Positions 15,259-23,713 of a stretch of 64,000 nt of DNA are shown piece by piece. Origin of the DNA: Candidatus Undinarchaeales archaeon (lineage in GTDB: Archaea; SpSt-1190; JASMDC01). The stretch is from the NCBI GenBank assembly GCA_030753015.1, contig JASMDC010000001.1, positions 165,467 to 229,466 of the forward strand, written 5' to 3'. A program made the position numbers and the translations under genes. The number at the start of each line of letters is the position of its first letter. Positions within the stretch are counted from its first letter, which is position 1. The notes beneath the pieces are model-generated. The model saw only the letters and a list, made by a program, of their open reading frames with translations, did no database searches and was not told the origin of the DNA.

Positions 15259-16866
15259 TCAAGTTTTCGGAGCCCGTTTCGAAAGCATCGCCCCATCGAT
15301 GATCTTCCCGATCTCGCGGTCCACGTCCCTGAAGGCGCGTGCGAGTGGTCGAGGGATCGGGTCGTCGGGCTCCATCGCTGCAAAACCCGGACCGAACACG
15401 CGCGCATTCATCTTGGTGAAGAACATCGACACCTTCATTCCGTACGGCGTGAGGAGGTAGCTGTTTGTGTGGGGCACACGCCAGATGATACCCTTCAAGC
15501 GGAGCCGACGCAGGTCGTACGTCATCTGGCCGCTCAAGTAGGTCGTATGTCCATCATCAAGTAGGTCAGCCATCCCCATGCGCAGGTCCTTATGGGTGAA
15601 GCCGTGCGCTGCATGCAGGAACAAGGTGAGCGTCAGGAAGAGGCACATCACGCGCTTGTCACCAAAGCGCAGGCCTGACGCCCGTCGACCGTCTTCCGTG
15701 ACGGTGGGCTGCACCACACGTTCCACGCCCTCCTGCGAGAGGGCACAGTCCTGGCTGACGCGCTCGACGTCAAGTAGACGCCGGTTCGTCATACGACCGA
15801 TCTTCTGGAGATAGGGAAGGTTGTCGAGTCCCTTGTTCACCCTGAAGTCCTTCGGGTTGTTGATGGTGGTCTCCGTGCGAAGAGCACGGTTCTCCTTGAA
15901 ATACTGCTTGACTTGGTTCCTCTTGTAGTTGAAGTGGAGGCTGGGATGGACGCCCTGATTGATGACCCTGGTCCGGAACTTCCCGGGAGTGGCCTTCGTG
16001 ATGCGGCGGTCGAACACAACACTGATGCCGTCGGGCCTCCCCAGATCGATGTTCTCCCTTATGACGCCCTCAAAGAACCGTCTCCCGTTCTGGGGACGGT
16101 CGAAGACCTGGGTGCGGCTTACCTCCATTTGCCAGATGGAAAGCTTGTGACCGTACCCCGCTTCGATGCTCTCGTCACTCAATGGCCAGGGAAGACGTTC
16201 CCGCCATCGGGTGAAGAACTCCCTGATCTGCGTGGGACCGAGCCGGTCACAGATCTCTTGTAGCCTTTCGGGGTCGGTGCAGGAGCGGAAGCCGTTGTCC
16301 AGCGGCTCGAAGGGGATGCCCTCCTTCCGTAGTTGCTGCTTGGCCCACTCATGGCCGTTCAGGCAGACCTTGACCGGGAAGGGGACATAGGTGCAGACCT
16401 TGATGAACCCGGGACCGAACTCCTTGTCCTTGATGTAGAAATAGATGTGGTTGACATTGGCTGGCTGACGAGAGAGATCAAAGTAAACACGGCCCTTCTT
16501 CACCTTCTTGTACCCCTTGAAGGCTATCGCCCGCTCCTGGGCTATGCCGATGAAGACGACACCCTCCTCCTTATCGAACTTCTTGAGGTACTTGGCGGCG
16601 ATGTCGTCCTTGCGTTCACCACGCTTGAAGTGGATGATGGGGGTGTAGTTATCTCGTGCGAAGAGCTCGACGCGTGCCTTGAAGGTCGTCGTCATCTTCT
16701 TGAACAACGCAGGTGAGGGAATGGGATAGCCACGCTCACGAAGGTAGTAGACGAGTTGTCCGGATGTCTGGAGTGTGGGGATGTAGCCGTTCAGGTAGAT
16801 CCTGTCCATGCACTCGATGTCGAGCGTCACATGCTTGGAAAGGAGTTCGTTGATATTGACGGCCAT
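15259..16866 (-). CDS. Conserved mobile-type protein of unknown function
   Basis: A 535-residue protein opening MAVNINELLSKHVTLDIECMDRIYLNGYIP. I recognise this as a widespread bacterial family (HVTLDxECxDRIYLNGYVPxLQ, then RGYPIPSPALF, FxKGERKDD, GVVFIGIAQE and a VCLNGHEWAKQQ block), often in several copies per genome, with no assigned activity that I can recall. The spread suggests a mobile or phage-linked origin. It could be a nuclease or transposase-like enzyme, but I see no confident catalytic motif. It lies beside a broken attC-like site in an otherwise archaeal chromosome, which supports horizontal transfer. GC content is closer to the host than to the cassettes. Confidence 0.6.
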   Translation of the reverse strand: MAVNINELLSKHVTLDIECMDRIYLNGYIPTLQTSGQLVYYLRERGYPIPSPALFKKMTTTFKARVELFARDNYTPIIHFKRGERKDDIAAKYLKKFDKEEGVVFIGIAQERAIAFKGYKKVKKGRVYFDLSRQPANVNHIYFYIKDKEFGPGFIKVCTYVPFPVKVCLNGHEWAKQQLRKEGIPFEPLDNGFRSCTDPERLQEICDRLGPTQIREFFTRWRERLPWPLSDESIEAGYGHKLSIWQMEVSRTQVFDRPQNGRRFFEGVIRENIDLGRPDGISVVFDRRITKATPGKFRTRVINQGVHPSLHFNYKRNQVKQYFKENRALRTETTINNPKDFRVNKGLDNLPYLQKIGRMTNRRLLDVERVSQDCALSQEGVERVVQPTVTEDGRRASGLRFGDKRVMCLFLTLTLFLHAAHGFTHKDLRMGMADLLDDGHTTYLSGQMTYDLRRLRLKGIIWRVPHTNSYLLTPYGMKVSMFFTKMNARVFGPGFAAMEPDDPIPRPLARAFRDVDREIGKIIDGAMLSKRAPKT

Positions 16867-17289
16867 CAGTAGTGATGAGGCTCCTGAGAGTTATCCCTCT
16901 TTCCATGAGGATGACTAGCCTTTGTTATGCCATTGATTCACTCGACGGTTTGAGGCGAAGCTTCGCTAGTATACGAAAGAACAGTCATACTCCAGTAGTC
17001 CGATAAAATCTCAGCAACGTCTTTATCACGAACTCGATGTCCGATATAAGTCCATGTCGCATTTTTATCCGAACGTCCGAGATGACGGACCCGGTCCTCG
17101 TCATGTATCCGACTTGCGGTTCGGATATCACAGGTCCCTTATAGACCCGATCCATCCGCTCCGAAACCCTTATACCTTCACGCCGTCTACTTCTTTATCG
17201 AGGCGGATGACCGCACATCGATGTAAGAGCCTAACCGGGCTATGACAGGACCTAGGGTAGGAGACGCCTCGCTTCCTTCTGTCAGAGGC
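16867..17289. other. Intergenic region, no gene supported
   Basis: About 420 bases between two minus-strand genes. The middle is AT-rich with several short inverted repeats (for example TCCGAACGTCCGAGATGACGGAC near 17070). A 63-codon frame at 17054-17245 has no recognisable sequence, promoter or ribosome site. The right end probably holds the 3' end of the transcript from 19824. Confidence 0.4.
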
Positions 17290-19824
17290 CTAAGAGGAGC
17301 CCTCGTCCTCCTCGACCCGGCCTTCCTCCACATCGAGTTCGTACTTGGCGTCCTCGATGAAGGACTTGTACCGGTTGAGGTATTCCTTGGCGGTGTCCTT
17401 GTCCTTGGACTCTGCGATCACGTGGAACACGGGCCGCGATCCGTCGGGCCTGATGAGCACCCATCCGTCGTCGAACCACACCTTCAGGCCGTCCAGCGTC
17501 TCGATCTCCTTGCCCTCGGCCATCTCCATGATCGTCCGCATGATGCGGCCACGGTACTCCCACGGGCCCTCCACCGTGTCGCGGAGCACGTTGGTGACGG
17601 GCACCTTCTCCACGAGCTTGGACAGCGACTCATCGTGGGTCGCCACGATCTCTGCTAGCTTTGCCGCTAGCAGGATGCCGTCCCGGGAGAGCTGGAACTG
17701 CGGGAAGATGCAGGCCCCGAGCTCGTCCCCCCCGAGCTTAGCACCGCTCTCGACGATGGTCCTCTCGAGCACCGCCGGGCTCATCTTGGCGCGGATGACC
17801 TCGGCACCGACCTTCTGGGCTGCCTCCTCCACGACCAGCGACGCGGTGACGGGCACGACCATCTTCTCGCCCTTCTTGAGCAGGCACATGGCCATGAGCG
17901 CGAGGAGCACATCTCCCATCACGATCTGTCCGTCGTCGGTGACGCACATGAGCTTGTCAGCGTCCAGGTCATAGGCGACACCGAAGTCCGCCTGGAGGGC
18001 CTTCACCATCTTCGAGAGGTGGGAGAGGGCCTCGGGCGTCGGCCGGCTCTCCTGGGTCACGGTGCCCACCTGGGCATTGAGCGAGAGAACTTCGCAACCG
18101 ATTTCCTGGAGGATGAGCGGGGCGATGACGGAGCCCGCGCCCATGGCGCAGTCCACGACGATCCGAGGCCTGCGCTTGGTGATCGCCTCGATGTCCAGGT
18201 GCTTCTTGATGTTGCCACGGTAGCGATCGAGGTACCGTGCCGGGTACTCCACGTCACCCACGTTCATGGGCTCGGCGCGCTTGAGATCGCTCTTGAAGAA
18301 GATGTCCTCGATCTTGCGCTTCTCCGCCTCGTCGATATCCCTACCGTTGTCACCGAACACCTTGATGGTCACCTGTCCCATCTTGTGACCGCCGGTGACG
18401 GCGATACCGCCCTTGGCGGCGTAGGAGTTGACCAGGTACTGGATGACCGGCGTGGGCGCCACGGTCACGTTCAAGGCCGTCACACCGACGGAAGAGAGCC
18501 CTGCCACAAGAGCCCGCTTGATCATGCGAGTGGACAGGCGTGTGTCGCGTCCGATGATGACCTGGGTGCCCGATCCCAGGAACGTACCGATGGAGGCACC
18601 GAGCCTGGTGGCGAACTCGGGTGTGATCTCGATGTTCACCGTCCCGCTGACGCCCGAGTTGCCGAAGAGGTGCTGGAGCCAGGTGACGCCCACCTTGACG
18701 TCCATGTTCACTACCGCACCGGGTTCGACGACCTTCCCCGGCCAGAGCTTGATACCGGAATGGATGTGGCTCTTGCGGCCCACTACCGTGTTCTCGCCGA
18801 CCACCGCGTCGTGCTCGATGATGGCGCCGGACCCGACGTTGACGCCGGGGCACACGCAGCAGCGCTGGAGCACGGCACCCTCGAGGATGCGGGCGTTGCC
18901 CAGCACAACAGAACGGGAGATCTGGGCGTCCGGTCCGACGCTCACGTTGTTGCCGATAGAGGCCAGGGGGCCGACCTCGGCGCCCTTGCAGATGATGACG
19001 TTGTCGCCGATGACCGACGGGCCCCGGATGATGGCGCCATCCTCGATGATGGCATCCTTGCCGATCCACACGGTCTCTCCGCCCATTTCCTTGGCCTTTC
19101 CGGGTACTTCTGCCTTCACCTTCTGGGTGAGGACGTCGTGAGCGCCAACGATGAACTTCTCGGGATTGCCCACGTCGTGCCAGTAGCAGTCGTCGACGTA
19201 GCCGAACATGGGCTCCCCGTCGCCCAGCAGCTCGGGGAAGAGGTCCTTTGAGAAGTCGCGCACCTTGCCCTCGGGAAGGCGCTCGAACACGCGAGGCTCG
19301 ATGACGTAGGTACCGGTGTTGATGGTGTCACTGAAGACCTCGCTCCACCCGGGCTTCTCTAGGAAGCGGGTGATGCGACCGGTCTGGTCGGTGATCACGA
19401 TGCCGTACTCCAGCGGGTTCTCGACGCGTGTGAGGCCGATGGTCACGGCGGCCTTGTTCTTCTTGTGGAACTCTAAGAGCTTGGTGAGGTCGAAGTCGGT
19501 GAGCACGTCACCCGAGAGCACGAGGAAGGTGTCGTCCAGCTGATCGTGGACGAGCTTCACCCCGCCGGCAGTCCCCAGCGCCTTCTCCTCCACGGAGTAG
19601 GAGATGTTCACACCGTACTCCGAGCCATCGCCGAAGAACTCCTGGATCTGCTCGGCAAGGTAGCGTGTGGTGAGGATGATGTCAGTGATACCGTGCTTTT
19701 TGAGAAGCTCGATGATGTGCACGAGCATGGGCTTGTTGACTATGTGCGCGAGCGGTTTGGGGATGCCGCAGGTGACGGGGAGGAGCCGGGTACCCTTCCC
19801 TCCGGCCATGACGACTGCTTTCAT
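17290..19824 (-). CDS. Sugar-phosphate nucleotidyltransferase fused to degenerate phosphomannomutase
   Basis: An 844-residue fusion. Residues 1-~235 form a nucleotidyltransferase ([45 protein letters not shown]), which makes NDP-sugars from sugar 1-phosphates. Residues ~245-370 are a left-handed beta-helix of hexapeptide repeats ([20 protein letters not shown]). From ~380 the phosphohexomutase fold follows, with DLDADKL (metal loop), GGDELGA (sugar loop) and SRDGIL. The active-site TASHNP, whose serine carries the phosphate, reads VTGGHKMG, so the mutase part probably cannot catalyse. Similar fusions with altered mutase parts are known among GDP-mannose/glucose pyrophosphorylase-like proteins. 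The 3' end is acidic. Likely role: NDP-sugar supply for glycans. It shares a TATA box with the divergent gene at 19878. Confidence 0.85.
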   Translation of the reverse strand: MKAVVMAGGKGTRLLPVTCGIPKPLAHIVNKPMLVHIIELLKKHGITDIILTTRYLAEQIQEFFGDGSEYGVNISYSVEEKALGTAGGVKLVHDQLDDTFLVLSGDVLTDFDLTKLLEFHKKNKAAVTIGLTRVENPLEYGIVITDQTGRITRFLEKPGWSEVFSDTINTGTYVIEPRVFERLPEGKVRDFSKDLFPELLGDGEPMFGYVDDCYWHDVGNPEKFIVGAHDVLTQKVKAEVPGKAKEMGGETVWIGKDAIIEDGAIIRGPSVIGDNVIICKGAEVGPLASIGNNVSVGPDAQISRSVVLGNARILEGAVLQRCCVCPGVNVGSGAIIEHDAVVGENTVVGRKSHIHSGIKLWPGKVVEPGAVVNMDVKVGVTWLQHLFGNSGVSGTVNIEITPEFATRLGASIGTFLGSGTQVIIGRDTRLSTRMIKRALVAGLSSVGVTALNVTVAPTPVIQYLVNSYAAKGGIAVTGGHKMGQVTIKVFGDNGRDIDEAEKRKIEDIFFKSDLKRAEPMNVGDVEYPARYLDRYRGNIKKHLDIEAITKRRPRIVVDCAMGAGSVIAPLILQEIGCEVLSLNAQVGTVTQESRPTPEALSHLSKMVKALQADFGVAYDLDADKLMCVTDDGQIVMGDVLLALMAMCLLKKGEKMVVPVTASLVVEEAAQKVGAEVIRAKMSPAVLERTIVESGAKLGGDELGACIFPQFQLSRDGILLAAKLAEIVATHDESLSKLVEKVPVTNVLRDTVEGPWEYRGRIMRTIMEMAEGKEIETLDGLKVWFDDGWVLIRPDGSRPVFHVIAESKDKDTAKEYLNRYKSFIEDAKYELDVEEGRVEEDEGSS

Positions 19825-19846
19825 GGTTCGGGGACAACGGTCGTAG

Positions 19847-19856
19847 AAATAAAAAC
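19847..19856. promoter_or_regulatory. Single TATA box positioned for two divergent genes
   Basis: AAATAAAAAC. Its centre lies 26 bases from ATG 19824 on the minus strand and 28 bases from ATG 19878 on the plus strand, so one AT box could serve leaderless transcription both ways. Confidence 0.5.
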
Positions 19857-19877
19857 TTTAGCAACTGATCAGTGACC

Positions 19878-20162
19878 ATGGCCGAGGCGCACATGGCCTT
19901 TCTGATCATCGGCTACAACCTGAGCTTCATCTCCGAGCGTGCCGCTCCCGAGTGGCGCGACCGTATCTACGAGGCACTTAAGTCCCTCCACACCTGGCTC
20001 GAAGTGCTCGGGGCGCAGGACGACGAGATCGGGCTCGAGGTCGCCGGATGGATAGACAAGTTCGACAAGGGCATCGACATAGATTACGAGCGTCTGCGCC
20101 GCAAGGCCCGGGCCGCCTGGTGGGACACCATGGAAGAGACCGTCCGGGAGTACGCGGGCTGA
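19878..20162 (+). CDS. Small hypothetical helical protein
   Basis: A 94-residue, mostly helical protein (MAEAHMAFLIIGYNLSF start; later WRDRIYEALKSLHTWLEVLG and RLRRKARAAWWDTME). No membrane segment, metal motif or family that I recognise. ATG 19878 is preferred over GTG 19872 because a TATA box lies 28 bases upstream. It is divergent from the NDP-sugar synthase and convergent with the methyltransferase, eight bases from its stop. Confidence 0.55.
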   Translation: MAEAHMAFLIIGYNLSFISERAAPEWRDRIYEALKSLHTWLEVLGAQDDEIGLEVAGWIDKFDKGIDIDYERLRRKARAAWWDTMEETVREYAG

Positions 20163-20170
20163 GCGCTGCC

Positions 20171-20866
20171 CTACTCCTCGCCCTGGGTGTCGAACGCCCG
20201 CCGACCCAGCAGGTACAGTTCCTTACCCTCGCCCCGCATGATGTGCTCGACGGCCACGCCCATCTCCATGAGCGCTGCCCGTCCAAGGTCCTCGAGCTCC
20301 TTCTCGTTCCCATCTCCCAGCTTGAGCACCTGGAGGACCCGTCCACCGGTGATCAGTAATGGTAGGAATCGTGCAGTGACGCCCAAGGAGGCGATCGGGT
20401 CCGCGGTGAGGTCGTTGAGGACGAGCGTCACGGGCTCTCCTTCGGTGATGATGGAGGGATCCACGGTGAAGGCGTCGGCGAAGGTCACCGAGACGTTGGC
20501 GGACCGGCCCCTCACCCCCTCGAGGGTCGGACGGAACTCATCGGTCACCTCGATCCCGTACACATGAGCACACCGGGGTGCGCAGTAGAGGATGAAACCT
20601 CCCGCGCTCGAGCCGAGGTCCAGTACGATGTCCTCCTTCTGGACGAAATACCACGCACCGTCGATGGTCGCGAGCTTGCGGTACCCGCGGGGGAGGATGC
20701 CCTCGGGCGTCACCTCGAGCCGGGTGGACGGATCCACCCTAGCGGACGGCTTGGTCACGACCTCGCCGTCCACCGACACGAGGCCGGCGATGACGGCATT
20801 CTTGGCCCTGGTCCGTGACGGTAGGAGCCCCTGCTCCACGAGCGCAGCATCGAGGCGCATGGTCAT
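20171..20866 (-). CDS. TlyA-like S4/FtsJ-domain methyltransferase
   Basis: A 231-residue protein with an N-terminal S4 RNA-binding domain (MRLDAALVEQGLLPSRTRAK, SVDGEVVTKPS, residues ~3-52) and a Rossmann methyltransferase domain with the SAM loop VLDLGSSAGGF (~residues 80-90), VYGIEV and VLNDLTADP. The order S4 plus FtsJ fits the TlyA family, which methylates ribose 2'-hydroxyls in rRNA in bacteria. The usual catalytic K-D-K-E order is not clear here: the first Lys (GYRKLATID) is present and a Leu-Asn-Asp replaces the typical D-x-S. The target is unknown. ATG codons at 20866 and 20860 are both possible. Confidence 0.75.
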   Translation of the reverse strand: MTMRLDAALVEQGLLPSRTRAKNAVIAGLVSVDGEVVTKPSARVDPSTRLEVTPEGILPRGYRKLATIDGAWYFVQKEDIVLDLGSSAGGFILYCAPRCAHVYGIEVTDEFRPTLEGVRGRSANVSVTFADAFTVDPSIITEGEPVTLVLNDLTADPIASLGVTARFLPLLITGGRVLQVLKLGDGNEKELEDLGRAALMEMGVAVEHIMRGEGKELYLLGRRAFDTQGEE

Positions 20867-21030
20867 CTACAGGGACATGGCCCTTGAAAAGGTTTCCGGC
20901 CAGGACAGCGCCGTCCCGGGAATCCCGTTAAGAGAAATGATTATGGGATTGCCTTCCACAGAGGCGGTCCGGGAAAGAGTCATCGCACCGGACGTCGCGG
21001 ATCATAACGGCAGGGTGACGTCCGTCCCGC
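20867..21030. other. Short intergenic region
   Basis: About 165 bases with no supported gene. It contains AGAAATGATTATGGG and a likely promoter (ACCTTTTCAAG on the minus strand, ~20884-20895) for the methyltransferase. Confidence 0.35.
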
Positions 21031-21969
21031 TCACAAGTACTCGAACCGGACGGTGCAAGGCGGGCCCACTTTCGTCATCTCGGCCCGAGGCTTGACCTTT
21101 GCGGTTTCCTGTTCGTAGAACATCTCGCCCAGGTCATTGGACACGAAGTCTGTCGGCACCATGACAGTGAACGTCTTCTTCGTACCGACGCTCTTGCACC
21201 CGTCGCATTCGGGGAGGCGGTGGCATTCCTCATCTTCCAGGAGCCAGACATCGGTGAAGGGGATGATCTCCACCTCGTTGATCCCCTCCTTAACCTTGTG
21301 GAAGTCCATGGACATATGCTGGATGACCGATGGTGGGATGGGTGCCTTCCCGTTGTTCTCGATGATGAAGCATAGCCGTTCCTCGGGCCTACCCTTGCAT
21401 CGTCCCACCGGACCGGTGCAGTAGCGTGCCTTCTTACACTGCATCTCGAAGACCCAGTCGCCGCCCGCCATGCCCTCTGCCACCTTCTCGGCGGTGAGCT
21501 TCCTGACGGTGGTGATGAACGCGAACTGGTAGGCGATGGCTAGGCCGAGGACCATGATGAACGCGCAGATGATGACCGCCGACATCATACCGGAGCCAGC
21601 GTCCTCGTCCGCGAAGATCTTCGCCAGCTCGCTCTCGGCCCCGGGATCGAGACCGTCCATACTGGCGGTCGTCAGGCTGGCATCCTGCGAGAACAGGCTC
21701 CCCTCAAGGGCGAGCGGTGGTCCCTGTCCGGGAGGGAGATACGATTGCGAGGTGGTATCAGTGCTCGGATTCCATTTCGAGTCGCTGTAGTCGCCCCACG
21801 CCGACTCGTCCTGGACCGCGGGCATTGCGGCGATCATCTCACCGGTGAGCTCGCCGCTACCTACCGAACTTATCGGTGTGCCGCACTTCGGGCAGGCAAG
21901 CGTCGGATTATCCTGACTGTACCTACCGCTGTTGCCACAACCCGCACAGGTGTAGTACACCCACTCCAA
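21031..21969 (-). CDS. Zinc-ribbon, single-pass membrane protein of unknown function
   Basis: A 312-residue protein. A zinc ribbon at the N-terminus (CAGCG at residues 8-12 and CPKCG at ~27-31) is followed by an acidic, low-complexity linker. A single membrane helix (VIICAFIMVLGLAIAYQFAFI, ~131-151) precedes a C-terminal domain of about 150 residues with eight or more cysteines (CKKARYC, RCKGRPEERLC, ECHRLPECDGC) that would form disulfides outside the cell. There is no ATG; TTG 21969 or GTG 21960 could start it. A TATA element (TTTATATAA, 22007-22015) sits about 40 bases upstream. It may link an internal nucleic-acid or protein contact to an external domain. Confidence 0.65.
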   Translation of the reverse strand: MEWVYYTCAGCGNSGRYSQDNPTLACPKCGTPISSVGSGELTGEMIAAMPAVQDESAWGDYSDSKWNPSTDTTSQSYLPPGQGPPLALEGSLFSQDASLTTASMDGLDPGAESELAKIFADEDAGSGMMSAVIICAFIMVLGLAIAYQFAFITTVRKLTAEKVAEGMAGGDWVFEMQCKKARYCTGPVGRCKGRPEERLCFIIENNGKAPIPPSVIQHMSMDFHKVKEGINEVEIIPFTDVWLLEDEECHRLPECDGCKSVGTKKTFTVMVPTDFVSNDLGEMFYEQETAKVKPRAEMTKVGPPCTVRFEYL

Positions 21970-22006
21970 CGATATCAGGACTCCAATGAATACTCAGTCC
22001 CTAGGC

Positions 22007-22015
22007 TTATATAAA
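22007..22015 (-). promoter_or_regulatory. TATA-like box for the gene at 21969
   Basis: TTTATATAA on the minus strand, about 40 bases before the TTG/GTG start; a short leader is expected. Confidence 0.5.
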
Positions 22016-22043
22016 GCTTATTTCGAGTGGCGGATAATTCCGT

Positions 22044-23117
22044 CTAATCCTCTCTCTCACGCACCTGGAGGACGCGCTGTATGCGCAGTGACTCGTCGAT
22101 GATCGTCCGGATGAGGGATGTGCCCAGTTCCCGGGGGAGGCCGAGACGCGCGCATGCCTCGGTGAAGTTCTCTGTGTTCTTGATCTCCTGGTCCGGAACT
22201 CGGAGGGAGAGCCCGTACCGACGCTTGATATCGTAGATCTCCCGCGCCACATGGAAACGTTCCCCAAGGAGGGACGCCATGGCGAGGTCGACGCCCCGGA
22301 GGCGCTCGCGGAGCCGGGCGAGCTCCTTCTGGCCGGATGGTGGGACCTCGTCGAGCGTCGTACGGGCCTTCGTCTCAACGACCGTGCCGCCCCGCAGGTC
22401 GTCGAGGCATGTCACAGACACGTGCGTACCCTCATCGATGAAGTCCAACGCCTTCCGCTGGACGATGGGCGAGCCGTTCTTTGCCAGGGTGAGGATGTCC
22501 TTGGTGCTCATGGTGGAGAACCGTGCATTCCTGACCGCTCTCTTTGGATCGTCGGGATAGCAACCGTCCACGTCCTTGGCGAGCACGACACGCAGGCCGA
22601 GGAGACGTCCGACCAGTATCGCCGAGAGGTCGCTCCCGCCGCGCCCGAGGGTCGTTATACGCCCATCCCCGGTCATACCGAGGAAACCTGACATGACCAC
22701 AGTCGTCCCCTTGTCGAGTGCCTCGCGGACCTTATCGAGGGCCGCGTCCGTCATGTCGAGGAGCGGAGTGGCGTCCCCGAAGCGGTCATCGGTTATGATG
22801 GGCCATTCCCCGTCGTAGGGCGTGAGCACTTTCGTATCGATGCCCCGGTGCTCCAGTGCTGCACCCAGGATGCGGCAAGTGGTGACCTCTCCCTGGGCCA
22901 AGATGGAATCTACGGCATCGGGTGATGTGATCCCGGCACCCAGGGCCGTCGAGAAGAGCCGGTCCGTCTCCCCCTTCATTGCCGAGACGACGATGACGGC
23001 AGGGAGACCGAGGGAATCGTTGATGCTCTCGATCACATGGCCTATGTCCAGTGGCGTGGCGAGCACGGACCCACCGACCTTCACCACGTATGGAGCCTTT
23101 GTCCCCTTGCGTGTCAT
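22044..23117 (-). CDS. Aspartokinase-chorismate mutase fusion
   Basis: A 357-residue protein. Residues ~10-250 are an aspartokinase-type amino acid kinase: VVKVGGSVLA, the TLGRGGSDLSA loop and KDVDGCYPDDPK, the last typical of aspartokinases. This enzyme phosphorylates aspartate, the first step to lysine, threonine and methionine. The regulatory ACT domains expected at the C-terminus are absent. Instead residues ~262-352 look like an AroQ-type chorismate mutase: LRERLRGVDLAMASLLGER, then REIYDIKRRYG, and a last helix ending IIDESLRIQRV. The D-x-x-RE element of typical mutases reads PDQEIK, so activity is uncertain. Archaea using the aspartate-semialdehyde (DKFP) route to aromatic amino acids would give such a fusion a logic, as aspartate feeds both branches. 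Confidence 0.7.
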   Translation of the reverse strand: MTRKGTKAPYVVKVGGSVLATPLDIGHVIESINDSLGLPAVIVVSAMKGETDRLFSTALGAGITSPDAVDSILAQGEVTTCRILGAALEHRGIDTKVLTPYDGEWPIITDDRFGDATPLLDMTDAALDKVREALDKGTTVVMSGFLGMTGDGRITTLGRGGSDLSAILVGRLLGLRVVLAKDVDGCYPDDPKRAVRNARFSTMSTKDILTLAKNGSPIVQRKALDFIDEGTHVSVTCLDDLRGGTVVETKARTTLDEVPPSGQKELARLRERLRGVDLAMASLLGERFHVAREIYDIKRRYGLSLRVPDQEIKNTENFTEACARLGLPRELGTSLIRTIIDESLRIQRVLQVRERED

Positions 23118-23142
23118 GACGAATCACACGAAGGATGCGAAG

Positions 23143-23149
23143 CTATAAA
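23143..23149 (+). promoter_or_regulatory. TATA-like box deciding the start of the gene at 23183
   Basis: TATAAAT. It lies downstream of the in-frame ATG at 23135 and about 37 bases upstream of ATG 23183, so 23183 is the likely start. Confidence 0.55.
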
Positions 23150-23182
23150 TTCCTTGATGGAATCCTGTGTATCGAGCAGACC

Positions 23183-23689
23183 ATGCAACAGGGAGGGTAC
23201 GGGCAGGCTGGATATGGCCAGGGTACCTACGATCGTAGTCAGTACCAACAGTACTATCCGGCTTATTACACCTACAAGACCTATGCCAACACCCGCCAGT
23301 ACCAGGAGAGCGTCGTGAGCGGGGACAATCCGGCCCATCCGACAGCATCCAGCTCGGGCTCGAAGGGAGACAAGAAGAAGCAGATGGCTGTTGCGGCCGT
23401 CATCGTCGTGGCCCTCGTCGCCGCAGCCGTCCTCTTCAACATGGGAGAACCGAAGATAGATCCCACCCTGACGGACAAGGTCAGCACCGATCCCGATTCC
23501 AGCTACGTGATCGGTGTGTATGTGACGGAGGGTGCGCCCGAGGACATCCAGGGCTACTTCAATACGAAAGGCGCCAAGTATATAGGTAGCAAATCCAACG
23601 CCTCCATAGTGCTCGCCGAGGTCCCGGGGAGGGACATCGAGGTTCTCGGCAGTGAGGACTGGGTGACGAGGATCGTCAGCCAGGAATAG
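23183..23689 (+). CDS. Tyr/Gln/Gly-rich single-pass membrane protein
   Basis: A 168-residue protein from ATG 23183. Its first ~45 residues are low-complexity and rich in Tyr, Gln and Gly (MQQGGYGQAGYGQ; QYQQYYPAYYTYKTY). A Ser/Lys-rich stretch precedes a membrane helix (MAVAAVIVVALVAAAVLF, ~residues 78-95). The outer ~70-residue C-terminal domain is alpha/beta in character (SYVIGVYVTEG, SIVLAEVPGRD). I recognise no family. Two other membrane proteins in this window carry similar Tyr-rich tails (48229-48957 and 51211-51900). It is divergent from the aspartokinase fusion. Confidence 0.6.
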   Translation: MQQGGYGQAGYGQGTYDRSQYQQYYPAYYTYKTYANTRQYQESVVSGDNPAHPTASSSGSKGDKKKQMAVAAVIVVALVAAAVLFNMGEPKIDPTLTDKVSTDPDSSYVIGVYVTEGAPEDIQGYFNTKGAKYIGSKSNASIVLAEVPGRDIEVLGSEDWVTRIVSQE

Positions 23690-23713
23690 ACTCCCGCCCG
23701 TACGGGAAGAGAC

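Noticed and set aside
15182-15460. Plus-strand frame of 92 residues overlapping the end of the mobile-type gene
   Set aside because: Antisense to a conserved C-terminus, with no start signal.
17054-17245. 63-codon frame between the mobile-type gene and the sugar nucleotidyltransferase
   Set aside because: No ribosome site, TATA box or recognisable protein sequence; the composition matches non-coding DNA.
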